Source of the DNA: Flavobacterium fragile
GTDB taxonomy: Bacteria > Bacteroidota > Bacteroidia > Flavobacteriales > Flavobacteriaceae
Length of the DNA: 64,000 bases
Assembly (NCBI RefSeq): GCF_023634865.1
Contig: NZ_JAMLJN010000003.1
Location: forward strand, 1 to 64,000
Reading direction: 5' to 3'
Position 1 is the first letter of the stretch, and every line of letters starts with the position of its first letter. A program made the translations under genes and the position numbers. Positions 37,719 through 46,523 of the stretch are shown one piece after another. The notes under the pieces were generated by a model. It was not told the DNA's origin, did not search any database, and saw nothing but the letters and a program-made list of their open reading frames with translations.

Positions 37719-38488
37719 GGAACGCGGATGAAACGGGTCGGTTTGGCGGAGCGCTGATGAAGCGGATTTTCTTTGTTTGCGTTTAAGGGTTCGCTAAAGC
37801 GAAGATGGATGGTGGCGGATTTTCTCTGTGACTGAAAACTGCGACTGAACACTTATCTTGCCTCAAGTTGTTGGAACGCGGATGAAACGGGTCCGCTTAG
37901 CGGAGCGCTGATGAAACGGATTTTCTTTGTTTGCGTTTAAGGGTTCGCTAAAGCGAATGGTGATGGGGACGGATTTTATCTGCGACTGAAAACTGTTACT
38001 GAACACTTATCTTGCCTCAAGTTTTTGGAACGCGGATGAAACGGGTCCGTTTGGCGGAGCGCTGATGAAACGGATTTTCTTTGTTTGCGTTGAAGGGTTC
38101 GCTAAAGCGAAGATGGATGGTGGCGGATTTTATCTGCGACTGAGAACTGAGACTGAACACTTATCTTGCCTCAAGTTGTTGGAACGCGGATGAAACGGGT
38201 CCGTTTGGCGGAGCGCTGATGAAACGGATTTTCTTTGTTTGCGTTGAAGGGTTCGCTAAAGCGAAGATGAATGGTGACGGATTTTATCTGCGACTGAAAA
38301 CTGTTACTGAACACTTATCTTGCCTCAAGTTGTTGGAACGCGGATGAAACGGGTCCGTTTGGCGGAGCGCTGATGAAACGGATTTTCTTTGTTTGCGTTG
38401 AAGGGTTCGCTAAAGCGAAGATGGATGGTGGCGGATTTTCTCTGCGACTGAAAACTGCGACTGAACACTTATCTTGCTTTAAGTTTTT
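37719..38488. repeat. Five tandem copies of the 154-bp unit
   Basis: Units start at 37719, 37873, 38027, 38181 and 38335, and a GGAACACGG start at 38489 closes the array. Every interval is exactly 154 bp despite many substitutions. Each unit holds a TCCGYTTRGCGGA hairpin near its start and TTCGCTAAAGCGAA mid-unit. It ends with a CTGCGACTGAAAACTG-type run and CTTATCTTGCCTCAAG. Confidence 0.95.
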
Positions 38489-38523
38489 GGAACACGGATT
38501 TTTTGAAAAGTGAATAGAGAGAA

Positions 38524-38572
38524 GGGATAAGGGATAAGGGATAAGTGATAAGGGATAAGTGAATAGTGATTG
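38524..38572. repeat. Seven GGGATAA-type heptamers
   Basis: GGGATAA x3, GTGATAA, GGGATAA, GTGAATA and GTGATTG follow without gap, directly after the 154-bp array. The same motifs occur at 1208-1249 and 2818-2901. Confidence 0.85.
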
Positions 38573-38657
38573 ATTATGGGGTGATTTGATAAAAAAAGGT
38601 TGGAGAGGGGGTAGTTTGGGCAATTTTTTATATTTTCGCAGGGATAATATTATTTTT

Positions 38658-39299
38658 ATGAAAAAGGGTTTGAATTTTTGGGTTGCATTTTCTTTGTTGT
38701 TTTCTGTGTTGGGTTTTTCGCAGTACCAAATGAATAAGGTTTCATTGGAGGCGAATTACGGGTATAATGGAGCGATTTCTCCTTACAACAAGCGTTTTAA
38801 TTCTAATTTTTCAGGGATGAATCACTTTGATGTGGGGTTGCGTTATATGTTTACGGAAACGATAGGAGCGAAGGTAACTTATAAATTTGATCATTTTGTG
38901 AATGATCCAGGTGGGTTATTAGGGCTTAAGTATAATACCTTATCTTTAGGGGCGGTGTATAATGTAGGGAAGCAATTTGGATTGACTTACTTGACGCGTG
39001 ATCGTTTGGGAGTGAATTTGAATTTGGATGCGGGAGTTGCATTTGCTAAAGGTGTTGGGCAATATGATGCCGAGAAGATTGGAGTGGTAGGTTTAGGGAT
39101 TACTCCGATGTATCAACTGAGCCATAAAGTAGCTTTAGCGGCGACGTATACTCATAATTTTACTTTGAAACAGCATTATGGTTTTGATGGATTTTTATTG
39201 GATCCTGAGTATAAAGCTTCGAAGGGCAGTTTCTATAATTTCACAGTGGGGATTATTTATTACTTAGGAGAAAATAGATATCATTCTGATTGGTATTAG
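38658..39299 (+). CDS. Outer-membrane beta-barrel protein
   Basis: About 213 residues from the ATG at 38658; the longer frame to 38586 would start at TTG and run through upstream non-coding DNA. A signal peptide ends at VLGFSQ. The rest is a series of amphipathic strands with alternating aromatics (SLEANYGYNG, FDVGLRYMF, AKVTYKFDHF, FTVGIIYYLGE), typical of an OmpA/OmpW-like 8-strand barrel without a peptidoglycan-binding domain. Cargo or partner is unknown. It lies 42 bp upstream of the second anchor-less sugar transferase, in the same direction. Confidence 0.75.
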   Translation: MKKGLNFWVAFSLLFSVLGFSQYQMNKVSLEANYGYNGAISPYNKRFNSNFSGMNHFDVGLRYMFTETIGAKVTYKFDHFVNDPGGLLGLKYNTLSLGAVYNVGKQFGLTYLTRDRLGVNLNLDAGVAFAKGVGQYDAEKIGVVGLGITPMYQLSHKVALAATYTHNFTLKQHYGFDGFLLDPEYKASKGSFYNFTVGIIYYLGENRYHSDWY

Positions 39300-39341
39300 A
39301 AGCGTCTCTGCTTTTCTTTACTTTTACTTAATTTTTATTTT

Positions 39342-39824
39342 ATGCTTTTCCAGCAAGTACGTATTGGGCGATATGGTGTTCCTTTTGTGATTTACAAATT
39401 GCGTACGATTCCGGTTGGTGCTACACAGCCTACTGCTTGGGGGCGTTTTTTGCGGTCTACTAAGTTGGACGAACTGCCGCAATTGGTTAATCTTTTGAAG
39501 GGCGATATGGCGTTGGTTGGGCCTCGTCCTGATGTGCCTGGTTATGCTGATTTATTGCAGGGAGAAGATCGAATATTACTTTCGTTAAAACCAGGGATTA
39601 CAGGATTGGCTTCTTTAAAGTATCGCAACGAGGAGGCTTTACTTTCGCAACACGATGCCCCTTTGTTGTATAACGATACTGTTATTTGGCCTGATAAAGT
39701 ACGGATTAATGTTTGGTATGCCCGACATCGCACTTTTTGGATGGATTTAAAAATTCTCTTTTACACTTTTTTCCCTTTTTCTTTTGATGTGGACCTTTAT
39801 ATTTCCAATTACAAGGATTCTTAA
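39342..39824 (+). CDS. Second sugar transferase lacking its N-terminal membrane hairpin
   Basis: A 160-residue catalytic domain closely similar to the protein at 26734, with the same start (MLFQQVRIG) and the same catalytic Asp43-Glu44 in KLDELPQL. GPRPDVPGYADLL and PGITGLASLKYRNEE are also shared. The missing ~50 residues would hold the membrane hairpin. In frame upstream, back to the stop of the barrel gene, there is a short hydrophobic stretch (CFSLLLLNFYF) without an ATG, GTG or TTG, possibly a relic of the lost anchor. The following T9SS cargo and microprotein genes repeat the arrangement at 26.7-33.9 kb. Confidence 0.75.
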   Translation: MLFQQVRIGRYGVPFVIYKLRTIPVGATQPTAWGRFLRSTKLDELPQLVNLLKGDMALVGPRPDVPGYADLLQGEDRILLSLKPGITGLASLKYRNEEALLSQHDAPLLYNDTVIWPDKVRINVWYARHRTFWMDLKILFYTFFPFSFDVDLYISNYKDS

Positions 39825-40169
39825 TGTTTTGTCATTTGGTTTAGTTCTCCTTTTTAAACCTATTGTTATGGTTTGCGTTTGCTAATTTTAATAGTTAATT
39901 TTTATTCTTAATCTTCCTATAATTTTTCGTTTTTTTAATAAAAAAATAATGTAATATTTCTTGCAAGTATGCATTAAAATATTATTTTTGAAATCCTTAT
40001 TTAACCCCAAATGACCATGAATAAAAATTATTACCTTTCTCTTTATGCTTTTATAGGCTGCTAGCAAGTATGTATTGATTATTTTTTGTTTTTTCTTAAC
40101 TGTCAGGAATTAAATTTTTTAATTTTTGGTATTTAGGCTATTTATTAATGTCAATTACTTACCCTCTTT
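39825..40169 (+). other. Gap with a duplicated promoter segment and a 17-codon mini frame
   Basis: After the promoter at 39961-39990, ATG at 40011 opens a 17-residue frame (MTMNKNYYLSLYAFIGC) ending at 40064, which resembles the start of a signal peptide. The word GCAAGTATG then recurs about 110 bp after its first occurrence. This fits the 5' end of a gene whose body was deleted, or a leader peptide. AT-rich DNA continues to the start at 40170. Confidence 0.35.
39961..39990 (+). promoter_or_regulatory. Consensus promoter upstream of the secreted nuclease
   Basis: TTG at 39961-39963, exactly 19 bp, then TATTTTTG at 39983-39990 is a full consensus match. A similar GCAAGTATG-containing stretch recurs at about 40073-40090 with an imperfect -7 box. 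Confidence 0.65.
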
Positions 40170-43100
40170 ATGAAACATACAAGCTACTTTAAGAGTATAT
40201 TCCTTTTATTGTTGTTGAGTTGTGGCTTTTCGTTTTCGCAACCAGCCAATTATTACACTTCTGCCAACGGTCTAACCGGTGCTCCTTTGAAAACCGCACT
40301 CTATACTATTATTAAAGACCATACTGTTATTTCTTACACTAATTTGTGGACTGCATTTAATACAACAGATATAAAACCTTCTACCTCTAATGTAATTTGG
40401 GATATTTATACCGATATCCCTCAAGGAACTCCTGTTTATCAGTTTATTTACAGTACTGATCAATGCGGGACTTATAGTGTAGAGGGGGATTGTTACAACC
40501 GTGAGCACAGCATGCCCAAAAGTTGGTTTTTAGATGCTTCGCCTATGTATTCTGATTTGTATCATATTTATCCAACAGATGGAAAAGTCAATGGTATGCG
40601 CAGTAATTATCCTTATGGAGAAGTAGGCACACCTACTTACACTTCTAGTAATGGTTCTAAGTTAGGAACTTCCGTTACTCCTGGTTATACGGGCCTCGTT
40701 TTTGAGCCTATTGATGCTTACAAGGGGGATTTGGCTCGAGCTTATTTTTATATGGTTACGCGATATGAAAATCTGGTAAGTACCTGGCAAACAAATGATA
40801 CCAATGGAGATGTAGTTTTGAACGGAACTGCTTATCCGGCTTTTGAGTCTTGGTATATTGATCTTTTATTGCAATGGCATGCACAAGATCCGGTGAGTCA
40901 GAAAGAAATTGATCGTAATAATGCTATTTATGCTTTACAAGGCAATCGTAATCCATTTGTTGATCATCCCGAATATGCGGCGGCTATTTGGAATCCGACC
41001 CCAATAACGTTAGCCACAGAACCTACTAATCCTGTTTCGAATTTTTCTGCTGTGGCTACTTCTACTTCAGCGATTACCGTTTCTTGGCTTGATACTACAG
41101 GGGCAACACCTGCTACTGCCTATTTACTATTAGCTAGTACCACCGCTACTTTTACTAATCCTATTGATGGTGTGTCTCAAAACAACAGTGCCTTAGTTAA
41201 GAATGTGGCTTCTGGAGTTCAAACGGTTACTTTTACAGGGCTAAGTTCCAATACGTTGTATTATTTTAAAATTTTTCCATATTCAGGTTCGGGAAGCAGC
41301 ATTAATTACAAAACAGATGGCAGTGTGCCTACCACAAGTGCTACAACCTTAGCCCCTGTGGGTGTTCCAACTGCCTTGGCTGCATCTTCCCTATCTTCTG
41401 GATCTTTTACTGCTAATTGGCAGGCGGTTTCAGGGGCGCAGTCCTATCGTCTTGACGTTTATAAACGCATTGCAGGAGGTACAGCCACGGACCTGTTTTT
41501 TTCAGAATATGTAGAAGGATCTTCTAATAATAAATATTTGGAAATATTTAATGGTACTGGAGCTTCTGTTAATTTAGCTAATTATGAAATTCTGTTGTAT
41601 GCTAATGGAGTTAGTATTCCGAATAGTACAAACGTTTTGAGTGGAACATTAAATCATGGAAGCGTACTAGTTTTAAGAAATGGTTCTGCAAACCTTTTGG
41701 GTACTTTATCTTACCCAATTTCAACGGCAACTGCTTTTAATGGAGATGATGCTTTGGTTTTGTTTAATAAGAGTACCTCTACTATTGTTGATGTTTTCGG
41801 GAGAGTAGGAGAAGATCCTGGAACGGCTTGGACTTCTGGTGTCTTAACTACTGTAGATAAGACTTTGGTGCGGAAGTCAACTATTATGAGTGGAGTTACG
41901 GTTAACCCTTCTTCAGGTTTTCCAACCTTAGCTACTCAGTGGGATTTGTTGCCAATTGATGACATCACTAATCTTGGCATTCATACTTTTAATGGAGGTA
42001 CAACTATAGTTCCTGTGGTTACAGATGTTAATGTTGGCGCTATAACCTCTTATACGATTACTGGATTAGATCCTGCTACTACTTATTATTATGTGGTACG
42101 TGCCTTTGACGGAACTTCAACTACTCAAAACTCTAATGAAATAGCCGTTACTACTTCAGTTACACCGACCATTTGGAATGGAAGTAGTTGGTCTGACGGT
42201 GTACCTACAGCCACAAGAGACGCCGTTATCAATGGGGATTTAACGGTAAGTGTTGGGGGGCTTACCACAAAAAACTTAACCATTAGTGCAACTACTGTAC
42301 TAACAATAGCCGCTGATCAGGTACTTCGTGTTCAAGGCGATCTGGTGAATCATGGAAGTGTTGTTTTTGAAAGTAACGCTCAAGGCACCGCACAATTTGA
42401 TGTTTATGGAGGAAGTCCGATAGCAGGTAGTGGTTCTTTTACTGTAAAGCGTTACATTACTGGAAAACGAGCGTTTCGATTGTTAGCCCCAGCAGTTACC
42501 ACAACAGGTTCTATTGCGACTAATTGGCAACAACAGGTTTATATTACGGGAGCACAAGGAGCAATAGGAACTATTTCGCCCGATGGTTTTGATTGTACTG
42601 CAACTGGGAATCCGTCTTTATTTACTTATGAATCTTCGGGTTGGAGCCCTATATCTAATACAAATGTATTGCCTCTTTTAGCTTCTAAAGGCTATCGCTT
42701 GTTAGTGAGAGGTGATCGAACACCATCTTTACTTAATAGTGCATCTCAGGTGAACATGAATCAACCTGTTACTTTGAGTGCTACGGGAGCTTTAGTGACA
42801 GGTTCCGTAACTTATTCCACAATGACTGCGTCTGATTATACATTAATTGCCAATCCGTATGTTAGTCCTATTGATTGGGCTACTGTGACAAAAACAGGAA
42901 TAGAAAACAGCTTTTATGCCTGGGATCCTACTTTAGGTACGGGAACACAGCGTGGGCGTTATGTAGCTTGTACTTCAGATGGAATTACTAATATACTCTC
43001 TGATGGTTCTGGGGCATCTACAACTGTGAGTAATTATATTCAGTCGGGTCAAGCTTTTTTTGTAAAAAATGCTACATCGGGTGTTGCAGGAAGTCTCACG

Positions 43101-43871
43101 ATTAAGGAAACTGATAAAGCTTCCGTTCAGGCTTTTGTGTTCCGAAATTCACCTCCTACACGTTTATTATCCAAGTTAGGTATTACTTTGTATTCTTCGT
43201 TAGCGTACAGTTTAGGAGAGCCACCTTTAGATGGTGCTTTAGTTGTTCAAAATGAAGGTTTTACTTCTGCTTTAGATTCTGATGATGTTGTGAAGTTGAG
43301 CAGTTCGGGAGAGCAAGTTGCGTTTCAAAGAGGCGCCGCACTTTTGAGTATAGATAAAATTGGAACAGTAGTACCGAATGATGTTTTTCAAATAGTATCG
43401 TCTCATTTACAGGAAAATCAATCCTATGTATGGAAAGTGGTTGTTCAGCATGATTTTGCACCGGATGGAATCGTATTGTTTGACACTTACACGCAGCAAT
43501 CGCACACGATTTCGTTCAATAGTACCACTGTGGTTACTTTTCAGACTACAACAGATGTTGCTTCACGTTCTCCCCATCGTTTTCAGTTTTTATTTCCCTC
43601 AGCTTCGTTAACTGTTCCGTCTGTTGCCACTTCCGTTTTCTTGTATCCGAATCCGGCACCGTCAGGCGTTCAGCAGTTTGTTTTATCTGGATTGCTTTCT
43701 GATGTGCCAGTTCATGTGCATAATGTAGTAGGGCAAGTTATACCTGTACAAAAAAACTATACCCCTTCTGGTTTGGTTGTTACCCCAACAGTAGCGGTAG
43801 TTCCGGGTATTTATTTTGTAACTGTTACGACGGATTCAAAGGTAATTCCTATTCAATGGGTTGTCGAATAA
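40170..43871 (+). CDS. T9SS-secreted endonuclease I-family nuclease
   Basis: A 1233-residue secreted protein. A signal peptide covers residues 1-23 (ends FSFSQ). An endonuclease I domain spans about 25-280, with NREHSMPKSWF near 110 and HIYPTDGKVNGMRSNYPYGE near 130 as the catalytic His and metal-site region. A fibronectin type III domain lies near 290-390 and a lamin-tail-like domain near 443-560 (FSEYVEGSSNNKYLEIFN). The conserved pre-sorting block (KRYITGKRAFRLLAPA) is near 760, and the type A sorting domain is in the last ~80 residues (LYPNPAP, GIYFVTV). It probably degrades extracellular DNA or RNA at the cell surface. The PID-type partner gene follows 18 bp later. Confidence 0.9.
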   Translation: MKHTSYFKSIFLLLLLSCGFSFSQPANYYTSANGLTGAPLKTALYTIIKDHTVISYTNLWTAFNTTDIKPSTSNVIWDIYTDIPQGTPVYQFIYSTDQCGTYSVEGDCYNREHSMPKSWFLDASPMYSDLYHIYPTDGKVNGMRSNYPYGEVGTPTYTSSNGSKLGTSVTPGYTGLVFEPIDAYKGDLARAYFYMVTRYENLVSTWQTNDTNGDVVLNGTAYPAFESWYIDLLLQWHAQDPVSQKEIDRNNAIYALQGNRNPFVDHPEYAAAIWNPTPITLATEPTNPVSNFSAVATSTSAITVSWLDTTGATPATAYLLLASTTATFTNPIDGVSQNNSALVKNVASGVQTVTFTGLSSNTLYYFKIFPYSGSGSSINYKTDGSVPTTSATTLAPVGVPTALAASSLSSGSFTANWQAVSGAQSYRLDVYKRIAGGTATDLFFSEYVEGSSNNKYLEIFNGTGASVNLANYEILLYANGVSIPNSTNVLSGTLNHGSVLVLRNGSANLLGTLSYPISTATAFNGDDALVLFNKSTSTIVDVFGRVGEDPGTAWTSGVLTTVDKTLVRKSTIMSGVTVNPSSGFPTLATQWDLLPIDDITNLGIHTFNGGTTIVPVVTDVNVGAITSYTITGLDPATTYYYVVRAFDGTSTTQNSNEIAVTTSVTPTIWNGSSWSDGVPTATRDAVINGDLTVSVGGLTTKNLTISATTVLTIAADQVLRVQGDLVNHGSVVFESNAQGTAQFDVYGGSPIAGSGSFTVKRYITGKRAFRLLAPAVTTTGSIATNWQQQVYITGAQGAIGTISPDGFDCTATGNPSLFTYESSGWSPISNTNVLPLLASKGYRLLVRGDRTPSLLNSASQVNMNQPVTLSATGALVTGSVTYSTMTASDYTLIANPYVSPIDWATVTKTGIENSFYAWDPTLGTGTQRGRYVACTSDGITNILSDGSGASTTVSNYIQSGQAFFVKNATSGVAGSLTIKETDKASVQAFVFRNSPPTRLLSKLGITLYSSLAYSLGEPPLDGALVVQNEGFTSALDSDDVVKLSSSGEQVAFQRGAALLSIDKIGTVVPNDVFQIVSSHLQENQSYVWKVVVQHDFAPDGIVLFDTYTQQSHTISFNSTTVVTFQTTTDVASRSPHRFQFLFPSASLTVPSVATSVFLYPNPAPSGVQQFVLSGLLSDVPVHVHNVVGQVIPVQKNYTPSGLVVTPTVAVVPGIYFVTVTTDSKVIPIQWVVE

Positions 43872-43889
43872 TTTAAATGGTATTTGAAT

Positions 43890-44093
43890 ATGATTGTTAA
43901 GTCCCCTATTTTTAAAAGATGTATTTTCTTTATTTTCTTTTTTAGTTCCTTTATCTATTCTCAGCCTGTAGATTCTGGAGATGATGTGCAAGATGTTCCG
44001 ACAGCAGCACCAATTGCTGATTGGCTCTATCCTGTTTTGTTCTTAGGATGGCTTTATATGTTTTTTAGGTATAAGAAGTTTGTGAAATACTAA
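43890..44093 (+). CDS. Second small PID-type membrane-anchored partner
   Basis: 67 residues from the ATG at 43890; a longer reading from TTG at 43884 is possible. Signal peptide ends FIYSQ. The acidic linker is DSGDDVQDV, followed by APIADWLYP, one hydrophobic segment and a basic tail (RYKKFVKY). PIAD replaces the PID of the other two partners. It follows the nuclease gene by 18 bp and ends at a bidirectional terminator. Confidence 0.75.
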   Translation: MIVKSPIFKRCIFFIFFFSSFIYSQPVDSGDDVQDVPTAAPIADWLYPVLFLGWLYMFFRYKKFVKY

Positions 44094-44116
44094 TTTTTTG
44101 CTTTTGTATATATATT

Positions 44117-44148
44117 AAAAAAGTCTGCTTAACTAGCAGACTTTTTTG
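44117..44148. terminator. Bidirectional terminator between convergent operons
   Basis: AGTCTGCT (44122-44129) pairs with AGCAGACT (44135-44142) around 5 bases, with an A run before and a T run after, so it can serve the + strand nuclease transcript and the - strand capsule operon ending at 44158. Confidence 0.93.
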
Positions 44149-44157
44149 TTTTTGGAT

Positions 44158-46521
44158 TTATAATTTAAGCATTTTTTTCCACCATGGTTTTTGTTCTACT
44201 TCGACGCCGTAACCGTATCCGTACCCATAGCCGTATCCGTATCCGTAACCTTTTTGTATGTTGGTATCGTTTACCAAGATGGAAAGGTTTGGAAGTTTTT
44301 TCTGGACGTATAATTGTTGGGGCAGTGCTAGCATTGCTTTTTCTAAGAAGTTGGCTCTTGTAATGTACACAAAGGCATCTGCATGGTGGGCTATTAATAG
44401 CGTATCGGTAACTAAGCTTACCGGTGCGGTATCTACAATTACGTAATCAAAATCGTGTTTTACGGCATCGAACAATTCGTTTACTTTTTTACCCATTAAT
44501 AATTCGGCTGGGTTTGGAGGGATGATTCCTCCTGGCAACACATAGAAGTTTTCGTAGTTTTCTATTTTTACTAAGTAGTCTTTGTACGATTTATTTGTTT
44601 TATCCGATAAGAAATTTGTAACCCCTCTCTCTGGAACGTTTAGGTAACTGTCAATTTTAGGATTTCGAATGTCCATACCAATTAACAGTACTTTTTTCTC
44701 AGAAAGTGCCATAGTAGCTGCTAAATTCACGGAAATAAATGTTTTTCCTTCTTTTGGGAAAGTGGAAGTAACAAATATTAGCTTTGCCCTGTCGTTAGGC
44801 ACTTCTGTTAGCAAAAAGTTCAGATTGGTTCGTATGATGCGAAGTGCTTCCGCTGTATTGGTTCTGCTGTTTGCTTCTACTAAAAGAGCTTCATCGTCTG
44901 CCGCATGAGGTACATCTCCTACGATTGGTATCGTCGTATTTTTTTCGATATCTTCTCTAGATTTTATTTTAGTGTCCATCAGTTGAATTATGTATATGAC
45001 AGCGGCAGGTAGTAATAATCCTAGTACAAAAGCTGCTAGATAAATAATTTGTTTTTTTGGAGCAATTGGATTGGTATACGCAAGCGCCTTGTCAATCACC
45101 TTTGCGTTGGGTTCCGTTGCGGCTAAACTGATTTCTGTTTCTTCTCTTTTTTGAAGTAAATAGGAGTAGATTGCATCTTTGATGCTTTGTTTTCTAAAGA
45201 TTTCTTTGAATACTTTTTCTTGAGTGGGCGCATTAGCTAATTTACCTGAAAGTAAGCTTCTTTGAGCGTCTAAATCTCTTTTGACAATGTTGTAATTTAC
45301 AAGTGATTGTTTAAGACTAGCTTCTATATTAGCTTTTAGTGCTTCTATTTTTTGTTCAAGTTGTACTATTACACTGTTTTTTGGCCCCGCACTTTTTAAT
45401 TGCTTGGTGCGCATTAATACCAATTGGTTGTATTCTTCAATTAGTGGTGATGCGGTCTCTTCCGTAGATAAAATGTTAGCGGGTAATAAGTCTTCTACAT
45501 CAGCTTGCTTTACGTACTGTTGTAACGTTTTTATGATGTTGATTTTTGTTTCGTTTTCAATGGCGCTTTTTTCAAACGCACTAGCATTTTCGCGAAACAG
45601 TGAAGCTTCTGTTTCGATGTCCATTAACTTGTTTTCTTTTTTGAAGCTTTCTACTTCGTTTTCCACATCGCTAAGTTCTTTGGCTAATAAATTTAATCGA
45701 TCTTCGATGAAACGCGATGTTTTTTGCGCTACGAAACGTTTGTCTTCAATGGCGTCTTGGTTGTAGTTTTTAATTAAGGTGTTTAAGATGTCTTCCGCTT
45801 TTTCGGGTACTTCATCTGTAAGGGTTAGTTCTAAAATGCTTGTGTTTTTTCCTAGAATTGCGGTATTTAAGCTTCCTCTATATTTGCCAATTAAATTTTT
45901 TGTAGGTTGGAAATTTACTTTGAATTCGAAGTTTTTATTGTAATTTTTACCTGCTTTTTTTTGGACCATTATTTTTCCAAAGGGTAGAGTTATGGTTTCT
46001 AGGTATCCATATTCACCCATTGTATTCTGATTGTTGTCTACTATTTTGAATTTTTCGTTGTTACTGCTTTCTATTATGATACTTCCGGCTTTTTCTTTGT
46101 CATTTGGAATCCAAACAATTTCAATTGGAGTATTTTTATAGACGTCTGATGTTTTAATTTTTCCATTTCTTAAATAGGAAACGTTTAGATTTAGATCTTT
46201 AATTGTTTTTTCCATCAGAGTTCGGGAGCGTAACACTTCAATTTCATTTTCCACGTTGTTTTTTATTCCCGACATTTTGGTAAGTTCTGAAAAAGTAGCT
46301 AATTCTGAGGACATGCCGCCTCTTTTGTCATCTTTTACTTGTATAGTAGCACTTGCCTGGTATATAGGTGTGGCATATCTCAAATAGATATAAGCAATAG
46401 TAAGCCCTACAAATACTGAGATTACAAATGCTTTCCAATGGATTAGGTAAGGCCAAAGTATGGCTTTTACATCGATATTTTCTGTTTGGTTTTGAATAGG
46501 ATTTATATTTTGCGATTCCAT
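44158..46521 (-). CDS. wzc: Wzc-type tyrosine autokinase and polysaccharide copolymerase
   Basis: 787 residues. Wzz domain with a first membrane segment near 31-49, a long periplasmic coiled-coil region and a second membrane segment near 490-515. The cytoplasmic BY-kinase has Walker A (PKEGKT) near 585-592, Walker A' (LLIGMDIRNPK) near 613 and Walker B (DYVIVDTAP) near 690. A tyrosine cluster of seven Gly-Tyr pairs lies near residues 758-772, before EVEQKPWWKKM. Autophosphorylation of this tail, and dephosphorylation by the CpsB-like enzyme of the same operon, would control chain length and export through Wza. Last gene of the operon, 2 bp after wza. Confidence 0.94.
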   Translation of the reverse strand: MESQNINPIQNQTENIDVKAILWPYLIHWKAFVISVFVGLTIAYIYLRYATPIYQASATIQVKDDKRGGMSSELATFSELTKMSGIKNNVENEIEVLRSRTLMEKTIKDLNLNVSYLRNGKIKTSDVYKNTPIEIVWIPNDKEKAGSIIIESSNNEKFKIVDNNQNTMGEYGYLETITLPFGKIMVQKKAGKNYNKNFEFKVNFQPTKNLIGKYRGSLNTAILGKNTSILELTLTDEVPEKAEDILNTLIKNYNQDAIEDKRFVAQKTSRFIEDRLNLLAKELSDVENEVESFKKENKLMDIETEASLFRENASAFEKSAIENETKINIIKTLQQYVKQADVEDLLPANILSTEETASPLIEEYNQLVLMRTKQLKSAGPKNSVIVQLEQKIEALKANIEASLKQSLVNYNIVKRDLDAQRSLLSGKLANAPTQEKVFKEIFRKQSIKDAIYSYLLQKREETEISLAATEPNAKVIDKALAYTNPIAPKKQIIYLAAFVLGLLLPAAVIYIIQLMDTKIKSREDIEKNTTIPIVGDVPHAADDEALLVEANSRTNTAEALRIIRTNLNFLLTEVPNDRAKLIFVTSTFPKEGKTFISVNLAATMALSEKKVLLIGMDIRNPKIDSYLNVPERGVTNFLSDKTNKSYKDYLVKIENYENFYVLPGGIIPPNPAELLMGKKVNELFDAVKHDFDYVIVDTAPVSLVTDTLLIAHHADAFVYITRANFLEKAMLALPQQLYVQKKLPNLSILVNDTNIQKGYGYGYGYGYGYGYGVEVEQKPWWKKMLKL
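44206..44250 (-). repeat. Gly-Tyr repeat in the Wzc tail
   Basis: Fifteen codons encode (Gly-Tyr)x7-Gly. Codons vary (GGT, GGA, GGC, GGG; TAC, TAT), so the amino acid pattern, rather than a perfect DNA microsatellite, has been kept. Confidence 0.9.
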
Positions 46522-46523
46522 TA

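Noticed and set aside
37719..38488. CRISPR array
   Set aside because: The 154-bp units are contiguous and similar over their whole length. There are no short constant repeats with unique spacers and no cas genes.
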